A stretch of DNA of 64,000 nt. It comes from Crotophaga sulcirostris. Taxonomy: Eukaryota; Chordata; Aves; Cuculiformes; Crotophagidae. A program made the translations under genes and the position numbers. Shown here piece by piece: positions 38,292-47,900 of this stretch. The stretch's first letter is position 1. The number at the start of each line of letters is the position of its first letter. The notes under the pieces are model-generated. The model was not told the DNA's origin and ran no database searches. It saw only the letters and a program-made list of their open reading frames with translations. Location of the stretch: NCBI GenBank assembly GCA_013397455.1, contig VYZB01000384.1:124001-188000 (forward strand). Reading direction: 5' to 3'.

Positions 38292-38734
38292 AGGAGCGTC
38301 TTCCTGAAGGGAACTGAAGGTCCAATATGCAGACTGCACCTATTGCTGCCTACCTGGAGCCTCTGTCAAAGATGTGGTAGGGAGACTTCCAACTCTTGTT
38401 AAACTCACAAATTATCATCCATTACTTATCCTTCAGGTAGGCAACAATGAAAAACCAACTAGAAACCTTAAGGCAACTAAAGAGGGACTTTAGGGATTTA
38501 CGACGAATGGTAAAGGATTCAGGTGCACAGGTTGTTTTCTCTTCTCTCATAGGGAATGGTGTGGGAAGAGCCAAGAGTTAAATAGCTGATTCTGAACCTG
38601 GTGCAGAGAACAAAACCTTGGGTTCTTTGATTATGGGTTGACCCACGTGCCAGGTCTGCTGGCAAATAATGCCCCCTGAGGGCCAAAAGGGCACTTTGCA
38701 GTTGGTAGGACTAATCAACAGGGCTTTAAACTAG
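38292..38734 (+). pseudogene. CR1 ORF1 fragment, SGNH/GDSL esterase domain, broken
   Basis: CR1 ORF1 proteins bind RNA and carry an SGNH-type lipolytic esterase domain, and this is its degraded C-terminal part. The plus strand gives FLKGTEGPICR at 38301-38333. After a frameshift it gives CCLPGASVKDVVGRLPTLV (from 38344) and YHPLLILQVGNNE (413-451 past 38000). After another frameshift near 38470 it gives RQLKRDFRDLRRMV and GAQVVFSSLI. ORF1 ends with LINRALN and a TAG at 38732-38734. The block I GDS nucleophile motif is scrambled (RSV), and block III reads GNNE where GTND is typical, so the enzyme would be dead even without the frameshifts. A second copy of this domain lies on the minus strand at 58940-59320. 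Confidence 0.82.
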
Positions 38735-38954
38735 ATTGGAAGGGTGAGGGGAACAGTACCGGGCTTGATGGAATAAAGCTTGGGAATGGCAATCCAGGTC
38801 CTAAGGGACGGTTTACTGGTGAGGGCCCCTGCTCTGCACCTCAGTGGAAGTGGGGGACAGTGCTCCAGATGGCAGTCAGAATTCAAAGGTTCTCTGTAGA
38901 AGACACTTAGTATTTAAGACTATTCTACTCAGGAAAGGGTTGGAAACAACAGCC

Positions 38955-40199
38955 CAACTGAAGTGCATTTACACTAATGCACGCAGCATGGGCAACAAAC
39001 AGGAGGAGCTTGAAGCCACTGGAAGGCAAGAAAACTATGATGTAATTGCCATCACGGAAATGTGGTAGGATACTTCACATAACTAGAGCGCTGCCATGGG
39101 TGGCTACGAACTCATCAGGTGGGATAGACTTGGAAGGAGAGGCAGTGGGGTAGCTCTCTGTGAGAGAATGCTTTGATTGCATGGAGATCAATAATGCTAA
39201 TGATAGGGTTGAGTACCTATGGGTAAAAATCAGTGGAACACCCAATAAGGCAGATATAGTCGTGGGAGTCTGCTATCAGTCACCCAGCCAAGATGAAGAA
39301 ACTGATGAGATCTTCCACAAACAACTGAAAGAATCACGATCACTAGTCCTTGTTTTTGTGGGAGATTTCAACCTTCCAGAGGTCTGCTGGAAGTATAATA
39401 CAGCAGAAAGAAAACAATCTAGGAGGTTCATTGAGTGTATGGAAGACAACTTCCTAACACAACTGGTGAGTGAACTGACTAGAGAAAGGGCCCCGCTAGA
39501 TCTACTGTTTGTGAACAGAGAGGGTCTTGTGGGAGAGGTGACTGTTGGAGGATGCCTGGGGCAGAGTGATCATGAAGTAATAGAGTACTCAGTTCTAGGA
39601 GGCTTAAGGAGGGGGATCAGCAGAACTGCCACCTTGGACTTTCAGAGGGGAAACTTTGAACTGTTTAGAAGGCTGCTTGATAAAGTTCAAGCATCCCAGG
39701 AAGACCAAAATGAGGTGAGATCACGTAGAGAGAAAATCAGAAGGACTAAAGCCCAACTAGAACTTCGACTAGCTGGCTTGGTGAAAGACAATAAAAAATA
39801 TTTCTTCAAACATACTAACAACAACAGGAAGACCAAGGAGAGTCTCCCTCCTTTACTGGATACAGGGGGAATGGTAACAACGAAGGATGAGGATAAGGCT
39901 GAGGTACTCAATGCCTTCTTTGCCTCTGTTTTTAATAGTAAGGTAGGACGTTCTCTGGATGCTCAGCCTCCTGAGCCAGAAGATGGGGAGGGTGAAGCTC
40001 CAACGATCCAAGAGGATTTGGTTAGAGACCTCCTTGGCCAATCAGACACACACGAGTCTATGGGGCCAGACAGGATCCACCCAAGGGTATTAAGGGAGCT
40101 GACAGAGGTCCTTGCCAAAGCCCTTTCCCTCATCTTCCAACAGTCCTGGCTGATTGGGGAGGTGCCACTTGACTGGAGGTTGGCAAACGTTATACCTCC
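38955..40199 (+). pseudogene. CR1 ORF2 fragment: APE-type endonuclease and start of reverse transcriptase
   Basis: ORF2 of CR1 nicks the target DNA and reverse-transcribes the LINE RNA. Endonuclease motifs are visible: YTNARSMGNKQEELE (from about 38969), YDVIAITEMW (ending 39065), GGYELIRWDR, VGVCYQSP, VFVGDFNLPEVCW (about 39355-39393) and GQSDHEVIEY (about 39562-39590). The linker follows (KAQLELRLAGLVKDNKK, then KAEVLNAFFASVF), then the reverse transcriptase start SMGPDRIHPRVLREL and GEVPLDWRLANVIPP. Two in-frame TAG stops (39066-39068 and near 39084) and a frameshift near 39158 break the N-terminal part. A stretch of several dozen codons is missing near 39688. From 39160 to 40227 the frame is open for 355 codons, the longest in the window; its last codons are past the element's end. 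Confidence 0.88.
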
Positions 40200-42975
40200 T
40201 TTCCGATCCTTTCCAGCTTCTGGTTAGATGTTTCTGTTTTCCACCTTATGCTTCTCTGGGTGTGGGGTAGGAAGGTTTTGAGGAAAATATGGACATAGGA
40301 GTGGCTCAATGGGAGCTGGATCTGTCCCCTAGCAGAGGAGATGCACACCTGCAACAGTATCAAAACAGGGCAGGTGTCATCCACCCCAGCAATCAGCGAC
40401 CAGGAAAATCTGCTCTTGTGGCCAACACCTCTGAAAACCTCAGATGAGTTTTAAAGAATACAGTACCAGAAGTTAGATAAAAAAATTTAGTAATTTTTAA
40501 AGCTATCAAAATTTGTTAAAAAACATGACATTTCTCATGGCTCAATTTACAATTCTTTAAATATATGCAATATTGCTCTTTGCAGGTAACCCCATCCTTG
40601 CTTTTTTTTATTCATTGTCTAGCACTGAAGGGACTTACGTAGCTTATCTACGGTGAGGGGCTTAAGACTGATATGACTCCTTCGTTGTATCTTTTTTTCC
40701 TTCTCTAGTTCTCTGTCCATAGTGCTGTATTGCACCTTTATCTATTGTTACACTACAGAATGGTCTATTTTTGAGGCACTTTTCAAATACCTTGAGAGAA
40801 GCTAAGTAAGTTCTATCCATCCAGCTACTGCTAGCAACTCCTTTAAAGCACAAACAACTGATCTCAAAAGGAATCTGACGTGATTTCATGTTTTAGCTTT
40901 GCTCATTTGACCTTGCAGAATTGGTCTTATCCTGGCCTTATATTCTTTTATCCTTAATTAGGTTCTCAGTCATTTTTCTTCAGAATATAGAGATTTAGCT
41001 TATGAATCTATAGTTTCTATGACATGCTTTGTTCCAGTTTCAAAAAGAAGTCCCTGGTTAATAATATTCCAATTTCTATGAATATGCGCTGTTTCTATGG
41101 ATGCAGCACATATTGTATCCTTGCCAGTGTTGCCACTGTTTAACATTGTTCTTTTCTGAAATGTCAAATGACCTTGGTTTCTCAAATTCATTAGTAAGAT
41201 TCCTCCTTGTAACTTAAAAGTTTTCCAGGGCAAGATTACCTAATTTGTCCTGTGCAATGTGGTTAGCAATTTCTTTATCTTTCATTATAATATGGGGTTA
41301 TGGGAAGGAACAACTTTATTTTTAATTTTAATTTTGGTTTTATTGAATGTTTTTAATTGTCACTGTTTGCAGCTTTAAAATGTCTCTTCTCAAATATAGT
41401 TCTTAAAAAAATTCATATGAAACCCTTTCTATCTAGTTTCCAATTTTTAATTATATTATCATAAGTTTCCAGGTCCAGTTTGTCATTCTGGTGTTACCAG
41501 TAATGAAAAAGACAATGCAGGGTTACTGGGGTTTGAGTAAAGTTCACAGAACAGCATTTAAACAATCTTTTTTATATAACTATTTTTAAGTTTCAGGTCA
41601 ACTGTGGCACCAGTCTTCACCCACACCCAAAAATGATGACTTATTAAGTCTGGTTTGGAGATTTGCCACATATTTTGTACTTGATATACATCTTTGGCTC
41701 TTTAGTGAGGTTTCTTACCACTTTCCCTAAAAAGAAGATTAGAGAAATTTTCTAAAGTGCTGAAATATCAGTTTTCATGTTCAGACCCCCAAACTTGAGA
41801 TTGAATCCTAAATAATTTAACGTGTCATTCAAATGTATTAGAGCTATGACAGAGGTACATTCATTTGAAGTTTTCCTTTGAAAGTAAGACGAAAGCCCAG
41901 CATTCTTGTCATTCTTCTACAGCACCTTTTTCTTGCCCATGATATATAATTTGAACTCTGTCATCTGCTGCCCTTTAATCCTCCATTCTTTTTCTTAAGA
42001 AGACTTTTTTCTTCATCACTGTGATCTCAAAATAAAAGGCCTCAAAAGACTATTTTAGTTTTGACTTAGAAAACATCTTATCTTCTATTCTGAAGGAAAA
42101 AAATGCATAGAAGTTTTTTTAATGTTTGTGTGACTTTAGAAAACTAAGACATGAACTTCATTTTGATAATTTTCCTCTGTAATTACAGTTCCAAAACAAA
42201 CCTCTTCAATGCAGTTTAAATCTAGGATTCATCTAAAATTTGCAGTACAAAACTATCATGCTGATTGCCAGAAATGTTTGAACAACTATAAGGACCAAAC
42301 CTCCCTTAGAATTAAGGACACAGAACTCAAAACTGGAATGCATATAGTAAAACAAAGCATATAATTTGATGATGCTATTAAGTGTATTTTCAGATTGTTG
42401 CGTATATCTGAGAAGACTTCTGAAAGAAACTTCTATTGGACAATGTAGCATCAAATTATTTAATGTATCAAATGAGGTGAGACTAAAAAAATCAAAGCAG
42501 ACTAAAAAATTTAGATCTTTTGCAGAAGTTCTCATGCTATACTACAGAACACTTAAGTTAGCCTGATTAGTGAGTGATGCCACAATTCATGAGGACCAGG
42601 GAAATTCAAGGGAAGAGCTAATTTGGAATGAGAGCAACACAGAGTAGTTCTCATAGGAGGTTTTAAAAATGATGAAATAAGCTTTCCTCATTTCCTCTCT
42701 TCCTTTGCAGATTGACGGGGAAGAAGGACAAGCTATACCTTTCTCTTTTCTGTTGCTGCTGCTTTTGAAAGGGGAAATGCATGCTTCTGTACATGGAATT
42801 GCCATGAGGAGTCTGTGATGAGAATATTGTTCACTGTAAGCACAAATATAAAACAACAGCCTTTGATCATCAGCAAGTCTTTATTTTCTAACAATTCCTG
42901 TGCTAAACTGTATTATTATTTCATTATTGTTATTAATATTGTTAATTAGTTACTTTTACTAGGAGTAATGGTTTT
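40200..42975. other. Non-coding, no recognisable element
   Basis: The sequence after the CR1 break (40200-40450) is GC-richer than the following kilobases, but I recognise no element in it. The rest is AT-rich. Open frames up to 100 codons (42233-42535 minus) match nothing. A TTA/ATT-rich stretch lies at 42910-42950. Confidence 0.5.
42910..42950. repeat. Imperfect (ATT)n tract
   Basis: Repeated TTA/ATT units with interruptions lie immediately upstream of a CR1 fragment. This is simple AT-rich sequence. Confidence 0.6.
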
Positions 42976-43222
42976 AATCTTGAAAGAGGGGACATTTAGA
43001 TTAAATATTAGGAAGAAACTCTTTACTGTGAGAGTGGTGAGCCACTGGAGCAGGTTGCCCAGAAAAGTTGTATAAGCTCCATTACTGGACGTATTCAAGG
43101 CCAGGCTGGATGAGGCTTTGAGCAACCCGATCCAGTGGATGGTATCCCTGCCCATGGTAAGGGGGCTGGAACTGGGTGATCTTTAAGGTTCCTTCCAACC
43201 CAAACCATTCTGTGATTCTATG
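42976..43222 (+). mobile_element. CR1 LINE 3' end, short copy
   Basis: This is a 5'-truncated copy of about 250 bases on the plus strand. It starts in the ORF2 C-terminus (AGATTAAATATTAGGAAGAA, then TTTACTGTGAGAGTGGTGAG), runs through GCCAGGCTGGATGAGGC and CCATGGTAAGGGGGCTGGAA, and ends CCTTCCAACCCAAACC-ATTCTGTGATTCTATG. The tail matches the minus-strand copy at 16244-16688, indicating the same subfamily. The 69-codon minus-strand frame over it (42946-43155) is antisense. Confidence 0.95.
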
Positions 43223-44149
43223 TTACTATTCTTTTTAAGGCGCATCAAGATGGTGCCAGTCCTGCTAAGTTTGGGGTGTGAAACAAACATCAGGGAAAAG
43301 AAAGAGGTGTGATGTGGGTTAGGAAAACTTGAGTGATAAATCTGTTTAGATTCTTTTCAGAGGGAAATTTATGTTTTAAGAATAAGCTGTGAAAGCTTGA
43401 AACATATTCCAGAACAGTGATCATTCCATGAATCATCTCTGAAACTTCGTTATGTAAGTGTTGCCTACTTATTACCTAGCACGGTGTGTAATTAGAAAAC
43501 TGGGCTTCTTGCAGAAAAGAAGTCTTATTGTGATTTTAGAAATAACTGTTTCCAATCTGATTTCATTTACTGGTATCCACTTTGTTCCAGCTATCTGGTT
43601 TGGAGATGAATTGCCCACTGGCCCCATTGTCAGAATGACAGTATGTAAAAAGAAGCATGTAGGTTGTAATAATAATAATGTGGTACATGTGTAGAAGGTC
43701 AGAGAAGCAACAGATTAACATTCCAGCAAATTATTTCCCTAGAGACAGCGCTTGAAAGTATCATGACACCGATAATGTGTTGAATGTTGTCGGTAAAAAA
43801 GTTGCTTGAATTTGTCAGTTGTTGGGGTAAAGCTTTTACTCTTTTATCAGTGAGGTAGTGAAACCTGCTCTGAACACTGAAAAATTAGTTCCATAAATAT
43901 TAGTCTAATTGCATAAGTAGTAATGATGTTTAAATCAATCGATTGTCTCATCTCCATTATGTCACATATTAAAATGAAGGAAAGTAAAACTAACAGATTA
44001 ACTGAAGAAGTTTTCTTTGTGACCCAAAATTTTGTCATGGAAAAGGTGAGGAAATGTGTGAATTTTTTTTATTGCAGACAGTGCACAATGAATGCTACGC
44101 TTCATTTCCAGAACAGGAAGTGATGAGAGGCCACCAAAGAGCTCCCAGC
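43223..44149. other. Non-coding spacer
   Basis: This is AT-rich sequence between two CR1 copies. Short open frames only (78 codons at 43458-43694 plus, 66 codons at 43923-44123 plus, 63 codons at 43847-44038 minus). An AAT trinucleotide run of four units lies at about 43668-43679. Nothing is recognised. Confidence 0.55.
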
Positions 44150-44568
44150 CAAACCTAGACAGAGAAAGGAAATATAATCAGTGTGGAAGCAAGCATGAAT
44201 AACCTAGGAGGAATATAGAAACATTGCCTGAGCATCCTGGGAATATCTGAAGAATATCCAAACACTGGAGGAAAGCAAATATCATCTGCATCTTCAAAAA
44301 GGGCAAGAAAGGAGACCCAAGGAACTACAGTCTGGTTGTCCTCACTGCGGTACCTGAGCAGGTGGTGGAGCAGCTAATCATGGAAGCCATTTCCAGGCAC
44401 ATGAAGGACAAGAAAATCATCAGGAATAGTCAACATCGCTTCACCAAGAGGAAGGGTCACAAAGATGGTGGAGAGACTGGAGCACTAGCAGTGAACTTTA
44501 CAGTGTTAGGTTTACAGTTGGACTTGTTCTTAAAGGTTTTTTCCAACCTAAATGATTCTGTGATTCTT
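44150..44568 (+). mobile_element. Multiply deleted CR1 LINE copy (linker, RT start, 3' tail)
   Basis: Three non-adjacent parts of one CR1 are joined in the correct order. At about 44165-44225, with intervening stops, the frame reads VWKQA-IT-EEYRNIA, the linker between endonuclease and reverse transcriptase. At about 44264-44463 it reads WRKANIICIFKKGKKGDPRN, then VVEQLIMEAISRHMKDKK and NSQHRFTKRKG, the first reverse transcriptase blocks. From about 44490 the sequence is the 3' terminus (ACAGTGTTAGGTTTACAGTT, GGACTTGTTCTTAAAGG, TTCCAACCTAAATGATTCTG). The catalytic FADD block and all of the C-terminus, over 1 kb in an intact copy, are missing. A second CR1 follows immediately. Confidence 0.85.
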
Positions 44569-44980
44569 TGAAAAGCTGAGAGAGATACGACTGTTCAGCC
44601 TGGAGAAAAAAAGGCTCAGGGGGATCTCGCTCAGGGGATCTCATCCATATGTACAAGGATATGAGAGGAGGGTGTGCAGAGGATTGAGACAGGCTCTTTT
44701 CAGTGGTTCCCAGTGCCAGAGGTAGTGAGTAAAACACAAAACACAGGAGGCTTTCTCTGAACATCAGGAAAAACTTTTTCACTGTGAGGATGACCAAGCA
44801 CTGACATAGGTTGTCCAGAAATGTGGTGGCATCTCCATTATTGGAGGTATTCAAAGGGCATCTAGACATGGTCCTGGGCAACCAGCTCTAGTTGGCCCTG
44901 CTTAAGTAAAGTCTTTGAATCCAATGACTTCCAGAGCTCCCTTTCAACTTCAACCATTCTGCGATTCTGTGTTTCTATGA
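44569..44980 (+). mobile_element. CR1 LINE 3' fragment joined directly to the previous copy
   Basis: It begins within the ORF2 C-terminus (CTGTTCAGCCTGGAGAAAAA, the LFSLEKKRL segment) one base after the tail of the copy at 44150-44568. It ends TTCAACTTCAACCATTCTGC-GATTCTGTG. The plus strand keeps TCAGGAAAAACTTTTTCACT and GTGGTGGCATCTCCATTATT, but the frame has many stops. A tandem duplication of 14-15 bp sits at 44614-44642. The 127-codon minus-strand frame (44498-44881) is antisense to both CR1 pieces and crosses their junction; it is not a gene. Confidence 0.92.
44614..44642. repeat. 14-15 bp tandem duplication inside CR1
   Basis: GCTCAGGGGGATCTC is followed directly by GCTCAGGGGATCTC, where CR1 normally has one copy. 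This is a local slippage event. Confidence 0.8.
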
Positions 44981-47900
44981 AAATATAATATTTGAGCAAA
45001 AATGCAGTTTTAGAATTACTCTACTGTCAAAAGCCACTGGGAGAAATCAGCTTTCTAGGCTTCAAATTGTGTCAACCTTCTTGGTAAATAAAAAGACATT
45101 TCCTCTATCTGCCAAGCTGACCAAACCCAAGTCAATGTCTGAAATTCAAGATGAATGCTTCAGTAATGAAAAAGGTTTTTTGAAAATGATTTGGACTAGA
45201 AACTGCTAATGGACACTTTTAATAAGCTAAAGGTACCAAGATGAAAAAGTAAGTCCTTTTCACTCCCAGCAGTTTTCAATGTGTGTGGTATTTCCTTCAC
45301 CCATGGATGGGGGGGGTGTGTGTGCCTAACCAATACTTCATTATACGGAAATAGAAAAACTGATTCTCAGTTCATTTCAATATATGACATGTGGGCTGTA
45401 GTAAGCAGCACTAACATGCTCAAACAGCCCCAAGCAAGTAGTTTAATAGATACCATGACTACTTGATGAGTCTGAACACAAAAGAAGGGCCACGGGGACT
45501 CTGGAAAGAAGTAGCAGGAGGAAAATGAAGCAGGGACATACAATGAACCAAAGGTTTTCTCCTGTTTCTTAACATATTGGTGTGTCTGCTCTGCTGAATG
45601 TACTGTTTCTTTTAAAAGCTTCTGGAAATATGCTTATGAAAATTCAAAACACAGTCACAAATCATTTATAGGAGACAAAAAACAATAAGTAGTGTCAGCA
45701 CAGAGGGATATATTTTACTTGGCTGTGCCAGGAGGAATTATGGTGGGCTGTGACGAGTGGAATATAAAGTAACATAAGTTGCCTGTTGACATCAGGATTT
45801 GAAATTATAAAATGTAAAACCAATATATTTCCTTCATAGTATCAAACAGCTGGGATTTTTTTATACCTACTAGCAGAATACCATGTCATTTTTCAGAGCC
45901 TCATAATTCTAGAAACTTGTTTAAGTGCATGCTCTTATTTGTATTATTTTAGTTTGTTCGGTTTCAAGTGTTACATAGTCTGTGATGCACTGAGATGCAA
46001 ATACAACAATAGTGGTCAGCATTTTATTGAAAGGTATAATCATAGATGATTTTCTAGTCTTAAATTTGGTTTTGGTCATTATGCAGATTGCATTTAATAT
46101 ACCAAAATTGTTAGCAACAGTACCATCCCTTTATGAATCATCACTGAGCTAAAAAATCCTGAAGGAGTCTTATTTTTTCATGCTATTTAAAAATCTAATT
46201 ATAAAAACAAGTCTTTATGTGGAACCAAAAGCAGCCGAGTTCAAATAAGAGCTTTCCGAGTGACAGATGGTAATAAGCAAGTCAGACAGTTAGATGATGG
46301 TTTATGTGCTAGACATTATAGGTGTTGTAACTGTTGACCCATGTTAATGTGGTTACTCTGGCAGCTAAAATGCAGGAAACAAAGCTACCTTGAGTGACTC
46401 TTATCTTGTCTTCTGATTAGTAGAATATCTGTCAGTCAGCAGCAGAATCTGGTCAGCTGCCAGATCTTAAACCTTCACCATCTTGTCTTTTCCTCTCAGT
46501 CCCTCTTTTACCTGTCTTGCCATTCCTATTGCTGTTCTTTCAATGTGTATATTACCACTTTGATGGTTTTGGTAGGGAACTTGGTTCTGACAAGTAGAGC
46601 TATTAGGGTCAAGAGGACGCAGAGGTTTTTATCTCCTCCTGAAAGAGGTAAATGAGTCTTTTGTCTGGAAGACACTCTAAAGGCCTTGTACAGAATGGTA
46701 ATTAAAGAAAATGAGGTGCAGTGATGGGAAAGACAGCAGGAATAGTTGCAGGGCTTGTAATCCATATGAACTGAACCCATCACCCATAATTGTAACAATA
46801 GGGGATAGTTAATAATCTGTAATCTGGAAACCTGTGATTCAAGTGCAGAGGAAATATGTGGGAATGGCAAATACATTTGAAACAAATATCAAACTTGGTT
46901 TGTGACACATTTATCCTCAAAAATATTTCAAAAAGAACAAATTTTTCCACCTTTTGTAGTAATTGCACTGGGATCTGCAGTTAAGATTCAGCTGTTACTG
47001 TGGTTCTACACATTATTATTCTGCCATGTTGTTTTGTGTTGAATAAAACTGGCATGGCTTTTGGGTCGCTGCCAGCTATGGGAAGTATGCCTGCACTGGA
47101 GAAATGGGCTGTGAGTAAGTGAACCAGCAGGATTACAGCATTTCCTTGGTAATTATGACAGGGTGATTATGATACTCTCTGGCTACATCTCTCCTATTTA
47201 ATCTGTGTTATTCTCAAAACTAGACCATAGGAACAGCAATTATAATCTTTCTAGGAGAGGAAGTGAATGCTGATTGTCTATCAAAGTAGTGCTTTTTAAA
47301 TTGGCTGCCTGTGAAGGGTCAGGGAGTTGCAGAGTCTGTGATGCTGTGGTGAAGATCACATTGGTGGATGGCATTGCAAGGCATCTGTTTTAGATAGCTG
47401 CCTTGAAAAGCACTGAGCAGATTCAACACTTGTGCTGCCTGAGGGGTGCCTGAGCTGTTAATGGGACACGTGTCCATTGCCAAAGCAAGCCCAAGGTGTT
47501 CATAATGCAGGACGTATTGTCTGGAGCCTGTGACATAGCTTACGTCTTTGTATAACATATCCAGTTACAAGTTTGTGATTTCATTTTTCATTTCTTTTGG
47601 ATTCTTTCAGAATCTGAAGAACATAATTTATTCCCTCTGTATTACCACAATGACATATCCCTCTCATTATTTTCTCCCACTATTGCTTGCCCTTGCTGCA
47701 CATGACTTTCACCTTACTTCCTAAAACTATTCCTATGTTAAATAAAGATCAAGAAACTGAACTAGCTGCAATGAAACAAGATTCGGTGTGAATATACACA
47801 ATCTGCTTTTTTGTGATCAAAATCAAGCTGGTGATACATGTCGGTCTTCACAACAATCTAGTGACTTTAGCGGTGCTTATAATAGCTGCTGCTGTTTTTT

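Larger units (their letters stand above)
38290..40199 (+). mobile_element. Large CR1 LINE copy with ORF1 esterase and ORF2 endonuclease, 3' part missing
   Basis: This is the largest element in the window. It carries, in order, the end of ORF1 with the esterase domain, an inter-ORF spacer (38735 to about 38950), the ORF2 endonuclease and the first reverse transcriptase block. It stops inside the reverse transcriptase at about 40199, and the following bases match nothing in CR1. LINEs normally lose their 5' end, so loss of the 3' part with the 5' part kept points to a later deletion or rearrangement. ORF2 also has an internal gap near 39688, where the segment between the endonuclease and the linker is missing. 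The 5' boundary is uncertain and may lie upstream of 38290. Confidence 0.9.

Noticed and set aside
39160..40227. 355-codon open frame as an intact gene
   Set aside because: Its sequence is CR1 ORF2 (endonuclease and RT start). The N-terminal part is cut off by stops and a frameshift, there is an internal gap, and the end is truncated, so it is a transposon relic.
44498..44881. 127-codon minus-strand frame
   Set aside because: It is antisense to two plus-strand CR1 pieces and crosses the junction between them.
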